From: Trichuris trichiura
Lineage: Eukaryota; Nematoda; Enoplea; Trichinellida; Trichuridae
Assembly (NCBI GenBank): GCA_037903355.1
Contig: JBAJFE010000028.1
Coordinates: 1-64,000, forward strand
DNA length: 64,000 bases
Direction: 5' to 3'
Part shown: positions 22,800-35,132 of the stretch, piece by piece
Numbering within the stretch: the stretch's first letter is position 1
Layout of the letters: each line of letters opens with the position of its first letter
Translations under genes and position numbers: made by a program
Notes under the pieces: generated by a model
Told to the model about the DNA's origin: nothing
Database searches by the model: none
What the model saw: the letters and a program-made list of their open reading frames with translations, nothing else

Positions 22800-24398
22800 T
22801 AACGCGCACGAGAAATAGACTTACTTGATCCTTCTTATCGGCTGATTCAGCAATGCACCAATGCAGACAATGGCTGTCACCTTTAAAAATATTCAAAGTT
22901 CACCCTGTCAGCTCAGAGGACAAAGTCTGAAAAGGGACGCTACACTGCGCGCCGCTTTTAGACTAAAAAAGGCAAAATTTTAACTGAAAACCAATCTTAA
23001 TAATTACAAAAGCAAAGTTTATTTCCTTTCTTCTGAAAACGGTATTTGAAGTGAAAGCTCATGCAGTCATAAAGGAAGCCTATTGCTGGTCGTGCACGTC
23101 TACCACTATGCGAATCAAAGAGAGAAATAGCAAAGTTTAAACGTACCAAAATCAGTTTTCCTGGTGACGTTACTTATTTAGGCAATAGAGCAACCGCTTG
23201 GGAACAACAGTAAACATCATTTAAGAAATGAAAAAGCTGAATGAAAGCTGTAGGTGTTTTCTCTACAATTCTCTGAGTTCGCCTAAAGCCAATCGTACTA
23301 ATGCTTGATTCCCGCGGAAGGCTGCCTCTCCGTTTAACCACTTCGTTAATCTTCAACACATTGGCAAACTTAAAAACGGAAATCACAGCGACTAGGTCAC
23401 CCGAATTGCGCTAGCAAAATACTAAATTCAAAAGCCTGCACTCCAAATTGGATTCAAAATTAAATGCGACCCTCGATTTACTTTCAACTTTCTTACCTTC
23501 AAAGGTTTTTTCTTACCTTGAACTTGACAAGCAACATTTCCTTGCTTCTCTACAAATGAACAACAAGCTTGCCTTTTCTCGTTTCTAGTATGAACGCCAC
23601 AATTGCACCATTGGCTTTAAGTCTTGTTTTTAACGGGACGGAAAAAGTAAATACTGCACCACTTTTCAAATCAGAACCGTCCATTATTTTTATTCGTCCA
23701 AAAGAACAAAATGGCAACCGTATGTAGTAGAAATGTTCAGGTTACTATGTTGTCGATTACTAAAAAAAACTCTCTCGTGTTCCCTTGTCAACTTTCTTTC
23801 GCAGAACGTGCCAACAGTGCTAAACTTGAAATGATTCTGCTTTTCGTAAAACCGCAATTTGCTCAATAATCAGCCCGCAGCAAAGATAGCTAGCAACTGA
23901 CGGTTCTTGCATCACTCTGGGCCGATAGTTCTAAATTTTTACTTGCATCGTACGTCATTGGCACTTTGTCAAGACACTGCTTTTCTGTCTCGACCCGAGC
24001 TAGAAGGGCCTTTAAAATCTAGACTCGTCGTCAAGAGTAGACTATTACTGTTAGTTATGCAAAACACTCACCATTTTCCGTTGAGGAAACAGACCAACAG
24101 CCATCCAGCTTGAAAAGGGCCTGCTTTCATATTTGTCAGCAAGGGTAAAAGATTGTCAGAAAAAACCTGCATTCTTCATACGCTAGGTATTCCTTCATGG
24201 TAAACTGGATTGACTGCTTGGGAAGGATCACCAGACTAGGACGGTTCTACAACGCCCACAGTTTTTTTAAACTAATGCCTCTAAACACATCCAACAATGA
24301 AATAAACGGCTGGGGTTATTACCAACGTATTTAAAGAAGTCCTTCAATATTGTAACGGACCAAGTATTCTCTGTTGCATTATATATATATTATATATA
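22800..24398. other. No gene recognised
   Basis: AT-rich intergenic DNA ending in a TA microsatellite (about 24381-24398) that flanks the DNA transposon. Confidence 0.4.
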
Positions 24399-24849
24399 CA
24401 GTAGGCCTTCGTTATCCGCGGTTTTTGGTTCCAGGACTTTCCGCGTATAACGAATTCCGCGTAAAGTCAAGTCGCGTCCTCAAAATATGGAGTCATTTGT
24501 AAACAATCTGCGCGCTTACTCGTGTACACTACAAATAGGCATGCAATTTCTTACAGTTACTAATATCAATTAGGTCTGAATAAATAGTTTAATGAAGAAC
24601 ATATTAAAGAAAATAACGACATACCATATTCCCAGAATATATTGGGATGCGAATTCCTTTCAGAATACACCTTTTTAGCTGTAAGCAAAGTATGCAGGCC
24701 TTTATTTTTACGGCATTGCTCCGTTATTTCAGTAAAAACAAAGTTTGCACGAAGCTAAGAACAACACCGTAACAATAAAAACTGCATACTCTACAAGAAC
24801 TACTACAATCCCGTACAAAGAAACTTATTTCAACTCTGTAAGCGAAGGG

Positions 24850-25028
24850 TAGAAGCGATGAACCTCAGCTCACACCATTGACTCCAGTTCGTCTTTAACA
24901 ACAATCATTGCCTGTGCAATGCGTTCACGTTAGCTAATGTTGGTGCGGTAGAAGATCTTTTTGACTCTATGGCCCACCTCGGCACATGACATGTCGCTAT
25001 TCAAAAGATCAAAGATTTTTATTTTCTC
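24850..25028 (-). pseudogene. Tigger/pogo transposase N-terminal HTH remnant
   Basis: On the minus strand the translation reads EKIKIFDLLNSDMSCAEVGH. This matches the N-terminal helix-turn-helix of CENP-B/Tigger transposases, in which a KIKILDLL...AEVGRRYGK pattern is typical. It soon meets stops (after FYRTNIS and later). The DDE catalytic core was not identified in the element. Confidence 0.6.
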
Positions 25029-25252
25029 CTAGAGAAAAAACACTTTAGGGTTCCCCTCTTTGGGTGTGAAGTATTGCTTCGATCACTCACGTCCTTTCTG
25101 TCGGTTATCTCTTACAAATAACTAATGAAAATGAGCAAATGGGTTAATTTTGCTATTAGTGATAAACTGAACTTCTCAAGCGCTTTCAGAACACGTTCTC
25201 ATTGCCTGTGATAGCCTGCCAATGGCGGACTACAACTGTCAATGGTCTAACG

Positions 25253-25712
25253 CAGTGTTTCTCAAGGCCAGGGTCCCAGGGCTTCCCTGCTAAGATTTCT
25301 GAGCGTTTCGGCCCCCCAATTGTGATTATTTGATTTCGAGCGCGCTGATTGGCTAGATTGGAGGTCAGAGGATAGCCGTGACGTCATAACGTAGGTGCTG
25401 CACAGAGTTATATGGGGAAAGCGTTTCTCGGACAGTGTCGAACACTTACTTTTTTACCTTCGAGCCGGTTGCCCTCCCTCCCCTGTCCTCCTTTCCAGTC
25501 AATCAGAATTGCGGAGAGCAACAGCATGCAGCTTTCTCTTAGGCAGGAGAGAGTACCTGACGTGCAGGCCATACCTTCCTATGCACTTCAAGACAATCGC
25601 CTAGGTGGGGCATGTGCCCCCACAGCTCCAAAGGGCTCCCTTGGCAGTTTAGGCCCGCTGGACGTCAAAAGAGTCCCCCGATGGGGTACATGCCCCACCG
25701 TGAGAATCACTG
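25253..25712. mobile_element. Non-autonomous hAT element nested in Tigger
   Basis: The ends are CAGTGTTTCTCAA and GAGAATCACTG. The flanking 8-bp duplication is GTCTAACG (25245-25252) and GTCTAACA (25713-25720), with one mismatch. It is 460 bp and lacks transposase coding. Its position inside the Tigger-like element shows that it inserted later. Confidence 0.85.
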
Positions 25713-28192
25713 GTCTAACATAAATGCTGTTCAATCAATCAAAGACATCCTGTCTTCAAAGAAGGGCTGCTCAGTGAGTTGACGGGCTAATGAGTCGCAG
25801 CTGTTCTATTAGTAACTAATCGGAGCACTTCAAAATACATGGAAGTCAACACACTCGTTACAACTGCAAGCGAAACTACGGTGGCGATGAGAATGCCCTT
25901 CTTACGTTAACCCTTCAACGAAATTGTCGTCCGTTGTCTTCTCAGATCTATTAATATGTCTCCCTCAGGTTCATCACTAACCCTTGCTGAATCTTTGTTT
26001 AGCATTCTTGCAAGGCGGCATTCACTGACATGTCTTCTTGGACGTGGGAAACATCTTATTGCCTATGTCTGTTACTTAGCAGGCATTGCAAGCACATTTT
26101 ATTCATTAAATGATGCTGGTTTACTATTTAGTGCTATCGTGGTTCTAGTATTCCTCACAATAAACTAATGGACACAGATCTGAGTAGATCCGGGAATTTA
26201 GTATTCACTATTCATTAATGACTGAGACTTGAAGAAGAACGCAAGTAACGGGAACTTTCGTGGTACTGTTAGGCGTAAAGGCTCTGCAGATTTTGCCAAT
26301 GCTCACTCGACCTTTGGCTAAAGACAACTTGTCGCAAAAAGCCGTTCGACGTACAGAAGCTTAATAAGGCGCCTAATGTTCACTATGAACTAGGTCGGCA
26401 AAGCGGGAATTGTTCTAGTGAATCAGAACAAGCGGCACAGGTTAATTCTTTGACCAGTTGTGAAACTTTTATAACACCCTTATAACACTTTGCCTTTGAT
26501 CTGTTATGGCTCACGAAGGTAGCAGATATGCTCCGAAGACTATCAAGGTCCACCTGTTTGCTTTCGAGGGCGAAAGGTAAGGCACTTGTTCAGAAACGGC
26601 TAGCCCTTATGCAGTCTCTTAATTAAACACAATGAACAATGAGGAGCGAATGTTAGATTGACGTTCGAACAAGTCATCCGTGTAACCCAGGTTCATAATC
26701 ACGAACAGAATGAAGAACTAAGACAGACTTCTTATTTTTGCGCCTTTCTTAGGGCTGGTAGGTGTTGTTGTATACAGAGCTGAATTGAGAACTGTAGCAA
26801 CAGGAAAAACTACAACATTAACATTCTTTTACTAAGTCCACTGAATAGGGAACGAAAGAAAACACAACCAGCTACAGCAAAGGACAGAGTAGAGAAAGCG
26901 AACTGGAGCAGCTGGGCAGCGAACGGCGTGTCACACAGTTGGCAGTCCGACAATCGTGAGTCATCCTGACACGCGTAGTTGATACGCTCATATTGACGAG
27001 TGCCAGTTTGCATTCCTCAACAGTACGTTACAATTGCGATGTGTGGTCTGTCATTTTGTTCAAACAAACCGAAGGCACCCAGTGGCACAACCCTTTCCAT
27101 ATTCATAATTAACTTTGAAGTCTCTGTCGCAGTTAATAGAAGGATTATGGCATACGAAAGCGCCTCTAGTTTTTCATAGGGTAACATGCTCCCGTGACAC
27201 ACGATCTTCAGTGGGAGGATTAGAGAACATTCAGACAAAGATGCAGAGGCATCAAGTTCAGATGAAGCATGAGCTGTTCTGATCACTAAAACTTCGCCCC
27301 TTCATCCATATCTTGCTCATAAAAACAGCTGTAGGCAACCAGATTCGCGTGTGTTTAATCAACATCTGCTGGCTGCAGAACCAGAAGCGTTCCGAAAGCT
27401 TTGAGACAATCATCTTCTATTGTCACCTAAGCATAAAATTCTTCTCTCAGCCTTCTCAATTTTCAACAACTAAAACCGAGGTCGTTTAGCAGCTGTCAGT
27501 ATTCACCAACGACTATCTTAAATGAACATAATGGGGTGACGGTTCTGACATTAATTGACACTTTTTACTAATATAACTGCTTAAACTATGGTGTAAATCA
27601 CATTTTTTTCTGCTTAAAATTATTGCACACCAAACGACATTTCAACTTCAGTAGACTAAGCTGTGCCGTTACCCTTTTCAACCTTTGCTGTTGTTAACGG
27701 ACCTCCTAATCCATCAAACAGGCAATAGCTCAAGTAAATTTAAAATTTTGCTGCATTAACCGATCTTACAATGTTTCTTCAGAAAATGTATGCAGCGTTC
27801 CTGAGACAGTCAATATTCAAACTTAACTGCTTCTATGCATAAGCAATTTTATTACTATTCTTAAGCCATTATGACTTAAGGAAGCTGACTTACAATAGTA
27901 TGAAGTACCTAAGCCTAATTTCGGGAAATGACAAACTGAAAGCAACAAGTGAGTGATAGCTCATCATAGTAACACGAGGTGTTAGCACTATGCGCAGGGT
28001 TGAGAAGACATAAGAATAGAAAAAACAATTTTCTCAGGTCACATGATGGAATCCTACCACTACATATACAAAAGATGACACTGCGCTGCTATTACCTTCA
28101 GCAGCGATTCGTCAATCTCTGCTAAAAATTAAGTCATTGTTTTCTAAAGACAAACCGCGTTGAGTCAAATCCGCAGATAACGGGCCCTACTG

Positions 28193-28891
28193 TATATATA
28201 TACATATATATATATGCTTTTCGTCTTATGCTTTCCGCCGTGATGGCAAGTTGACTTCTCTACCGTTGATGTAGTCTTACATTCGTGGCAAGTAGACGAC
28301 CCACTCTTTTGGCACTTCTACGTCCTCCCATTATTTCATGCTTTAGAGGCCTAACAGCATTTAACTCCTCGTAGAAATGTTGTTAATACCTCCACCGCTT
28401 ACAATCAAATTCAACAGTTCACCTGCAGTAAGCATACATATCCAAGTTTCAAGGCATACATCATTTTGCTCTCGTATACTTACGTATACCTACTGCATAA
28501 AGCTAATTTCATACGATGACAGGTTTATATAGTCTCCAATACAGAAAATCATGCTGAGTAGAAAAGTACATCGTATTTGTCTGCAACTGACACCGACTAA
28601 AAATAACAACATGCGCAACAATTCTTCGCGAAGATATATTTAGATGCAGCCTATTAGGAGTCTCGACCGTGTTTGGTCAATTACGCAATTTCTAAGGAGT
28701 TTCGTTCGACATTCAGGCCGCTGTTAAAATTACGCCACACAAATATGAACAGCACGAACTCACCTCTGTGCAGACGACAGCGAAGTCAAAAGACTGCATT
28801 TGGCTAATCGACGAGCCAATTTACGCTTGAGAACTGCTGCTGGATGTAATCGTGTTGTAATATCAATACATGCACTCAGAATAAAACTTTG
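28193..28891. other. 3' flank of serine-protease gene A
   Basis: Starts with a TATATA microsatellite, then unique sequence. From about 28650 it is homologous to 34840-35100, the 3' flank of the paralogous gene B, and so belongs to the duplicated unit. Confidence 0.6.
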
Positions 28892-31330
28892 TCAAAACGT
28901 TTCGCTTGAAACGGACTTTTGCTCTACTGCGTTCTGACCCTGATATACACTATCAGTAAATAGATCAAATTCAGTATCAAACAGAGGAGCCTGCCGCTTT
29001 ATCCAGTGAATATACTGGGCAACTTCCGAGTATACTCCCGGTTTCCCACGTTGACCGCAGCCCTCACCGTACGATGTTATGCCATAAAGGAAGAAGCGAT
29101 CGTTGACGATGCACACGAGAGGACCGCCGGAGTCACCCTAAAGAAGAAACATTAATGGAAACGAATTCTTTTATCTAAGACTGTAACTGCACTAAACGTT
29201 GATATTTTCAGCAACTGTATCCAACTTACTTGGCAAGCATCTTTTCCGCCTTCCTTGTGACCCGCGCAGAAGCTCTTTGCCCTTGTCTCCTCATCTATGT
29301 CGCAATCTTCATCTTTCAGAATATTTACATCGACCACTTGCAACGTGTAGGAAGGGCTGTCGCCTAAAATCAGCTGAAGCTTGAAAAAGAAAGGAAATCG
29401 TGATTGTTCATTCGTATTCATACCGCTAACAATGCTTCCCCAGCCGCTTATATAGCATGGGGCATCTTTCGGTAGACGTTCACGTGATTTGGGTAAGCAG
29501 ACTGGCATGATGGTGTCCGTAAATGTTATCGTTCTGCGCAGCAGAATTAAAGCAATATCCAGCCTTTTTGACTTATGACTGTATTGACCATGCGTAAATT
29601 TTTCGACACCTGATACCACTCTGTCGAATTCAAAGAATTGAAAGTTGTGCGCTCCAACAACCGCTTCAATGTCGTTTGGAGATCTATACTCTTTTCTACA
29701 AAAAATGAATACGGCTTTACTGAAAGCAGCGGACTATTTCTGTAAATAAAAAATTTTATGGGGTCGACATAATTAAACGTTCAAGCCAGTTTCACTATGT
29801 TTTTAGCGCGCTCATATAATAGCGTCCACTGTTCAGTGGCCTTTTGCACCGCACCTTCCTTGGTCATCGGTAAGAGTCATCAGTCAGCATGACACTAAGG
29901 CATAACAGTATAAATACTGCCGCACGTAGTCAAGTTCCGGACAAAAACGTTACAAGAGATCTCAAGGTAGTATTCAGCCGGTGAAAAATCGTCTACGAAG
30001 AAAAGATAAGGGCATGGCTATGACGAGAAACAAAGATTTCTTGTGAAATTAGAAAAGCAGGTACAAAAATTTAAAAAAGGAAAATACCTTTTATTGTGAC
30101 GGACGCAATGCGCAGCAGTCAAAACGAATCTTGTTGAGTTGCCCGGCATAAGTCGAACCAGACTGCCCCCACAAGAACCATCGAGACGATCATTATCATA
30201 CATATGTAAACGCACCTGCCACGGAACCGAATGTGGCAGAGCTTCCCATCCACCTACGATTCTGTTGTCTCCATTCCTTATAAAACTATGCCTTGGCAAC
30301 CCACACTCGACATCGTGGGTGCTTTCAGCTTCCTTAAAACAACCGTACGCTCGAAGATAATAAGAAAATGAGATTCTCGTTTATGAATCACACTCTAAAT
30401 AAAACGAAAAGCTACGCTGCATATTAGAAGCTTGTGCATCGAGATAACGCGAACATGAACAACAGGTAATGAGGATCGATGGAGATAATAAGGTGAAACG
30501 CTACTTAAACACTTGTTCACCAACACTCCCAAGAGATAAATGGAACAAGAATGTTACACGAAAGCAGCCTACAGTCGGACAAACTATAAAACAAAGCAAA
30601 AAGCACAGCGGAAAAGAATTCATTTGATGTTACACCTAACGTATGTGTAAGCCATTCTGAAAAATGAATGTAAAACTGCCTGCAACCATGGACTCTACGT
30701 CAACAATGTCTTTACGCCGCGACTGCGTTTCAATTAATTCATGAGCATCGAACGTGCAGCAGCGCTTAACCCTGACAGCTAATTTCGGATAAAATGGGTA
30801 TACTCACAGCTATGAATAAAAGAGCAACAAAACAGATTAACCGCATGTCTGCACTAGAAGACCAGCAGGAAGGAATAGTCTTTCAATTCGAGAAAATTCG
30901 CTCTATGAACCTCACAGTAAAATTATATGCACTTTTATATGCCGAAAACGGAATAAACATTTGCAGAACCGGCACGTGTTTGAGAATAAGATTGTCTGTT
31001 ATTAGGAGAGCTTCTGTGAGGACGCCAATCGCATTTGAAATAAGATCTGCCTTTGTAAAGAGCTTCCAGAGTGGAAAACGCAAACAGATTCGATAAAGCC
31101 GACAGCCACAGCTGCATATAAATAAATTACATTGCAACTTAAATTTCAACGTAGCGAATTTGTCTAAACGAAGATTACTGCCTCCCTCACCGTCGAAAAA
31201 GTGCTTTCGATGGATTCCGCTCTCAGCCGGAAAAGCGTATTACAATGGCATACAGCCATAATATTTACAGCGAAACGTTGACGTATGGCTGTGCTTCGTT
31301 TATATACGTGGACTGCTAAATGAAAGGAAA
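28650..31330. repeat. Segmental duplication, copy A
   Basis: Coding and non-coding sequence aligns by eye with about 34840-38560. The shared 3' flank includes AGTTACGCAATTT-like and TGCACTCAGAATAAAA words. All four exons, and sequence upstream of the signal-peptide exon (about 30808-31330 versus 37944-38560), are also shared. Confidence 0.75.
28892..30846 (-). CDS. Secreted trypsin-like serine protease A
   Basis: Four exons (minus): 30808-30846, 30088-30332, 29230-29695 and 28892-29137, encoding 331 residues. Exon 1 is a signal peptide ([13 protein letters not shown]) ending in a GTGAGT donor. A short propeptide with CGLP precedes the activation site NR-IVGG. The S1-family triad is complete: His in LTAAHC, Asp in RLDIALILL, Ser in GDSGGP. 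The residue six before the catalytic Ser is Asp (DACQGDSGG) and the pocket has Gly (SYGEGCG), predicting cleavage after Arg/Lys. An intron splits DACQ from GDSGGP in both paralogues. The C-terminus has about 27 extra residues (rich in acidic residues and Gln/Ser) absent from gene B. Expected to be an extracellular endopeptidase; substrates are unknown. Confidence 0.9.
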
Positions 31331-34300
31331 ATTCTTTCCTCATAGCATCAGTCACCTTCTATTCCACTAAAAATTCACCTCAACGACCGTGAATCCTCCA
31401 AAAGGAAAACCTTAGCTTCCCGAAAACACTTAACAGGATTGGTGTATGCAACACCATACCTGGAATACTTCAAGGTTATTTTTTGATGCGAGCTGATTCT
31501 ACATTCAAAGAGCATGTTTTGCGAAATACTAGGAGAGAACTCATGTTAAGATTCTGCTAACTAATAATGCTTATAAAAAGCATTAAACAATCACAAATTT
31601 CAAGCAACTCACCTACAGTCAAACCCTTTATAACCGGACAGCAAGCAGAGGCTCCGATTGACATGACTTCTCCATCAGTGAAGCATTCAGCCCTGCCGAC
31701 GGTCATAATAAAAGTGTACATCTAGAATTTCCCTGTACAGTTGTCAACACATGCAACAAACATTCGCAATGGAATTGGTAAGAGATTAATGCAGCTCCTA
31801 GCAAATCGTACTGCTAGCTGAGCTCATCGCGTTCAAAGAGCATTGCTTCTACAAAAAGTAATTTTCTGGTTGGACACATAAGATACACGTAAACATTATA
31901 CGTGAATTAATAAAATGGCAAGAAGAAACACTGTGCCACCGTCCCAATACGAACAGTCTGCGCTTGAGGTTCGAAGAGAAGAACAAAAGACCACCGTACA
32001 ACATAAAGATGTTCAGGCTAAATGCCGCTGATTCTTGCAAGAACTTCGTCCATGTTTTCCTCTCAAACTTTTGTTCCCAAGAAGCTGCAATCCTGAAAAT
32101 TTTTAAATGACATTCCTTTTGCCACACTACAGCTTAATGAGTAAGTCCAACCGCCATGCAGATTTCAGACGCGTGAGCATTCCATTACACTATTCAAGTC
32201 GCTTCTTCTACGTGAAGTACTCTTTTAACACTGTCTGGAAACTTTGCTGCTGTTGGAGACACCCTCTGCACTCATCCAACGAAATAAAACAGAACGATGC
32301 AAACATCTTTACTCGTCTTGCAAAACCGGACACGTAAGCAGCCCGGACCCACACTTCCTATCCACACTACAGTAGACTAAACGATCATCAGGTTGCTGCA
32401 GAGACACAAATGCAACTGGAATCGGAACTGGTTCGCAATGCCGTGTTCCAAATTGAGACTGAAGGCTATTTCAAATCTAAACCTACACTCAAAGATAGGA
32501 GGACATTTTCTGTTAGCGCTACAAAACTACCAGCATTACTTTTTTAAAGAAGCCCTGGCAATCGGATTCTACCTAAACCAGTACCCGTTTTCAGATTTGT
32601 CATCAACGCAGAAACAGCACGAGCCCACGCTTGAAATAAAGAAACCTGCTTTCTACTTACGGTACCAATAGGACCACCGTACTCCTGATTGACCGCTGGC
32701 TCAAGCTGATGAATGGTTAAGGAGGTCCTGTAGCACCCACAGATTTTTAGTATTCCATATAAACATATACAACAACGAAAACAACGGTTTATACGAATTG
32801 CACCCACATAAAAACAACTGCTACCAAAACAGGCATATTCCAAAAATTTACCCAATGTCGTAAGGGAGTAAGCATTTGTTGCAGTAACTATTTTTACCTT
32901 TCAACGTTTATTGATTATTCATGGACTATGTACCTTCTAATCATTTATGCGCTTTATACTGCCTTTGTAAGAAACAGGTTAGTGGACAGTAAACTTGCGC
33001 AGGCAGACTGGAGCACCAAGTTAGTATTCGTCTGACTGTTCCAACTGACGTTTTGTCAACGGTATGCAGAATTGTTTTATTCGAACGATACAACCGCCCA
33101 GCAAATTATTCCATTGTTGAAATCTTACATCACCAAACAAATAATCATACAACGAATAAATCCTGCAATTTCATATTTCAATATGGACAAAGTGCGAATG
33201 AGTGGAATCACTGGAATGCTAAATTTTCAAAGCTTTATCTTCACAAATAATCAATAGATTACGTGAACTACAGACTTAGAATGGGTTACTTTAAAGGCAA
33301 CACTTCTTTAAGATGATCAACTATTGACTTCTTAGTACGGTTCGGTCTACCATAAACTTTTTCGCTTCGGTCAACAAGTAGGTAAGATAAGTGCTGACTG
33401 GATGCAGTTTCAAACTGGGTAAGCAAAGTAAACAAGACGACGGTAAACTACTTACTTAACCATTTTTGCTGCAGTCAAATTGACAGACCGTGGCCAATGT
33501 GTTCAAATTTGGTAGAAACAATTTACTGACGGCTGTGCGATTCATTACCAATGAATTCTGAGTTCTTATTATTGCAGCATAACTAAATTCCATTCCATAT
33601 AAGGACTGACATCTGTTCAGTTGTTTAACCGTTCCCATTAGCTGACGACTCCTGGCCAAAAATCACTCTGCCACCAGCCTCAACGAATATGATGAAAAAA
33701 ATCAAATTGCTAACGAGCGAAGTGTATAGGCAGGTTACATAGGGGAGACTCAACTTTACAAAAAAAGCTTTCTTCCATTGAGATAACGTTGGTACTATTC
33801 AAGCTGCATAGAGGTCAAAATGGACACAGCACGAATATAAGAAACATAAAACAGCATCTCCAATAAGTACACAAATTGATTACACACGCTAACAAAGCAA
33901 GGAAATAAATCGGAATATCCCGCCGTCAAAGGTCGTTTATAAAGAGGGCACGTTAAGAAGAACAAGATGCAATAACGGCGACAATGAAAACAAATAAAAT
34001 TATATCTAAGATAAAAAACAGGCAAAGTAATATGGCGAAATACACAACATATAGAAAATAAAATAATTAGGTTAAGAAAAATGAAAATGGAGTAAAACAC
34101 TGAGATATAGGCGAAATTAAGCGAGCAGTAGTTTTCTTCGTCCTTCGATATTATTAAGATCTTATATCAGCAAACAAACAGCCATATATCAAATAGTTCG
34201 TTCAGTTACATACTTGAGTTGGGGAAACGCGAAAACGAATGGAACGGCCGAGACACCGAGTCTAAGTTTTATTTTCGCAAATACCTATCACGTCAATGAC

Positions 34301-35132
34301 ACATGCAGAATGCGATGCTTCATTTTTTTACGGTGACCGGCCATTGATTTCTTGGTCGGTTTTAATGGCTCAACAATTTTTTCGGTTCAGCCGACCAACA
34401 TCGGACACCCACGCTGACTGGATGCAGTTGGTACATGGGTAAACAGACTGAACGAGACGACCGGAAATACTTCGCCGCTGGAACTGTCGGAATTAACTGC
34501 ACCATTTTTACCACGGTCGAATCGTCAGAATGTCGTGAAAGTCTTCTTCCAACGTTCATTAAACAAAGCAACCGTTACAAGGAATCTACTAACAGTTGAT
34601 TCCCTTCAGGACAAATGAAAGCGAAATTATTATTATTATTGTTGTTGTTTTTCTGTTAACCGATCATCATCGGTAAAAAAGTAATCCAGTTAGAATTAGG
34701 CTAATTTTTTACCGCTGATAACGCGTCTAAAAAGGGCCCAGAAGCGACGAAAAAAACTTGATTACCAACGGGTTCTGCCGTACACAAAGTTTACCGTAGA
34801 AATTTACGCGCCTGTTACCAAACGCTACGTATGCAACACCTTAGTCAGTTACGCAATTTGTAAAATGTGTATGCTGGGCACTGGAGCCGTTGTTAAAATT
34901 ACGTTACATAATTTAGACAGCACAAGCATATCTCTGTACAGACGACGACAAAATCAAAAGTCGGATTTTGGCTTACCAACGAACTAGTCTGCGTTTGAGA
35001 ACTGCTGTTGGATTCAATCATTTGTAATACCAATAAATGCACTCAGAATAAAAGTGGGTCAATACAGTCCACTCAGAACGATCTCTCGCTTTTCCTATGT
35101 CTCACCCCGGTAAATGGTGTCAGTGAAGAGGT
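30850..35132. other. Spacer between the two protease genes
   Basis: No intact gene seen. 33310-33670 and 34330-34600 resemble each other (both contain GCTGACTGGATGCAGTT and a nearby GGTCAACAA- or CGGTTCAGCCG-like segment), suggesting an older internal repeat. A TTA/TTG triplet run lies at 34626-34651. From about 34840 the sequence belongs to duplication copy B. Confidence 0.45.

Larger units (their letters stand above)
24399..28192. mobile_element. Tigger/pogo-like DNA transposon, decayed
   Basis: The left end, CAGTAGGCCTTCGTTATCCG, and the right end, the complement of CAGTAGGGCCCGTTATCTGC, form terminal inverted repeats typical of Tigger/pogo elements. Both ends abut TA dinucleotides (24397-24398 and 28193-28194) within TA-rich runs, matching the TA target preference. 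A minus-strand transposase remnant lies at about 24850-25028 and a later hAT element is nested at 25253-25712. Without the insert the element would be about 3.3 kb. The remainder of the interior is not recognisable. A candidate exon-like piece (26506-26577, ending in a GTAAGG donor) and minus-strand open frames at 26810-27286 could be captured host sequence, but this is unproven. Confidence 0.75.

Noticed and set aside
26810..27286. Minus-strand membrane-protein-like frames inside the Tigger-like element
   Set aside because: A stop separates them, no credible intron joins them and no family was recognised; kept only as a note under the element.
32544..32740. Decayed third serine protease (YGGPIGT next to a GTAAGT donor)
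   Set aside because: The GDSGGP motif and surrounding family residues are absent.
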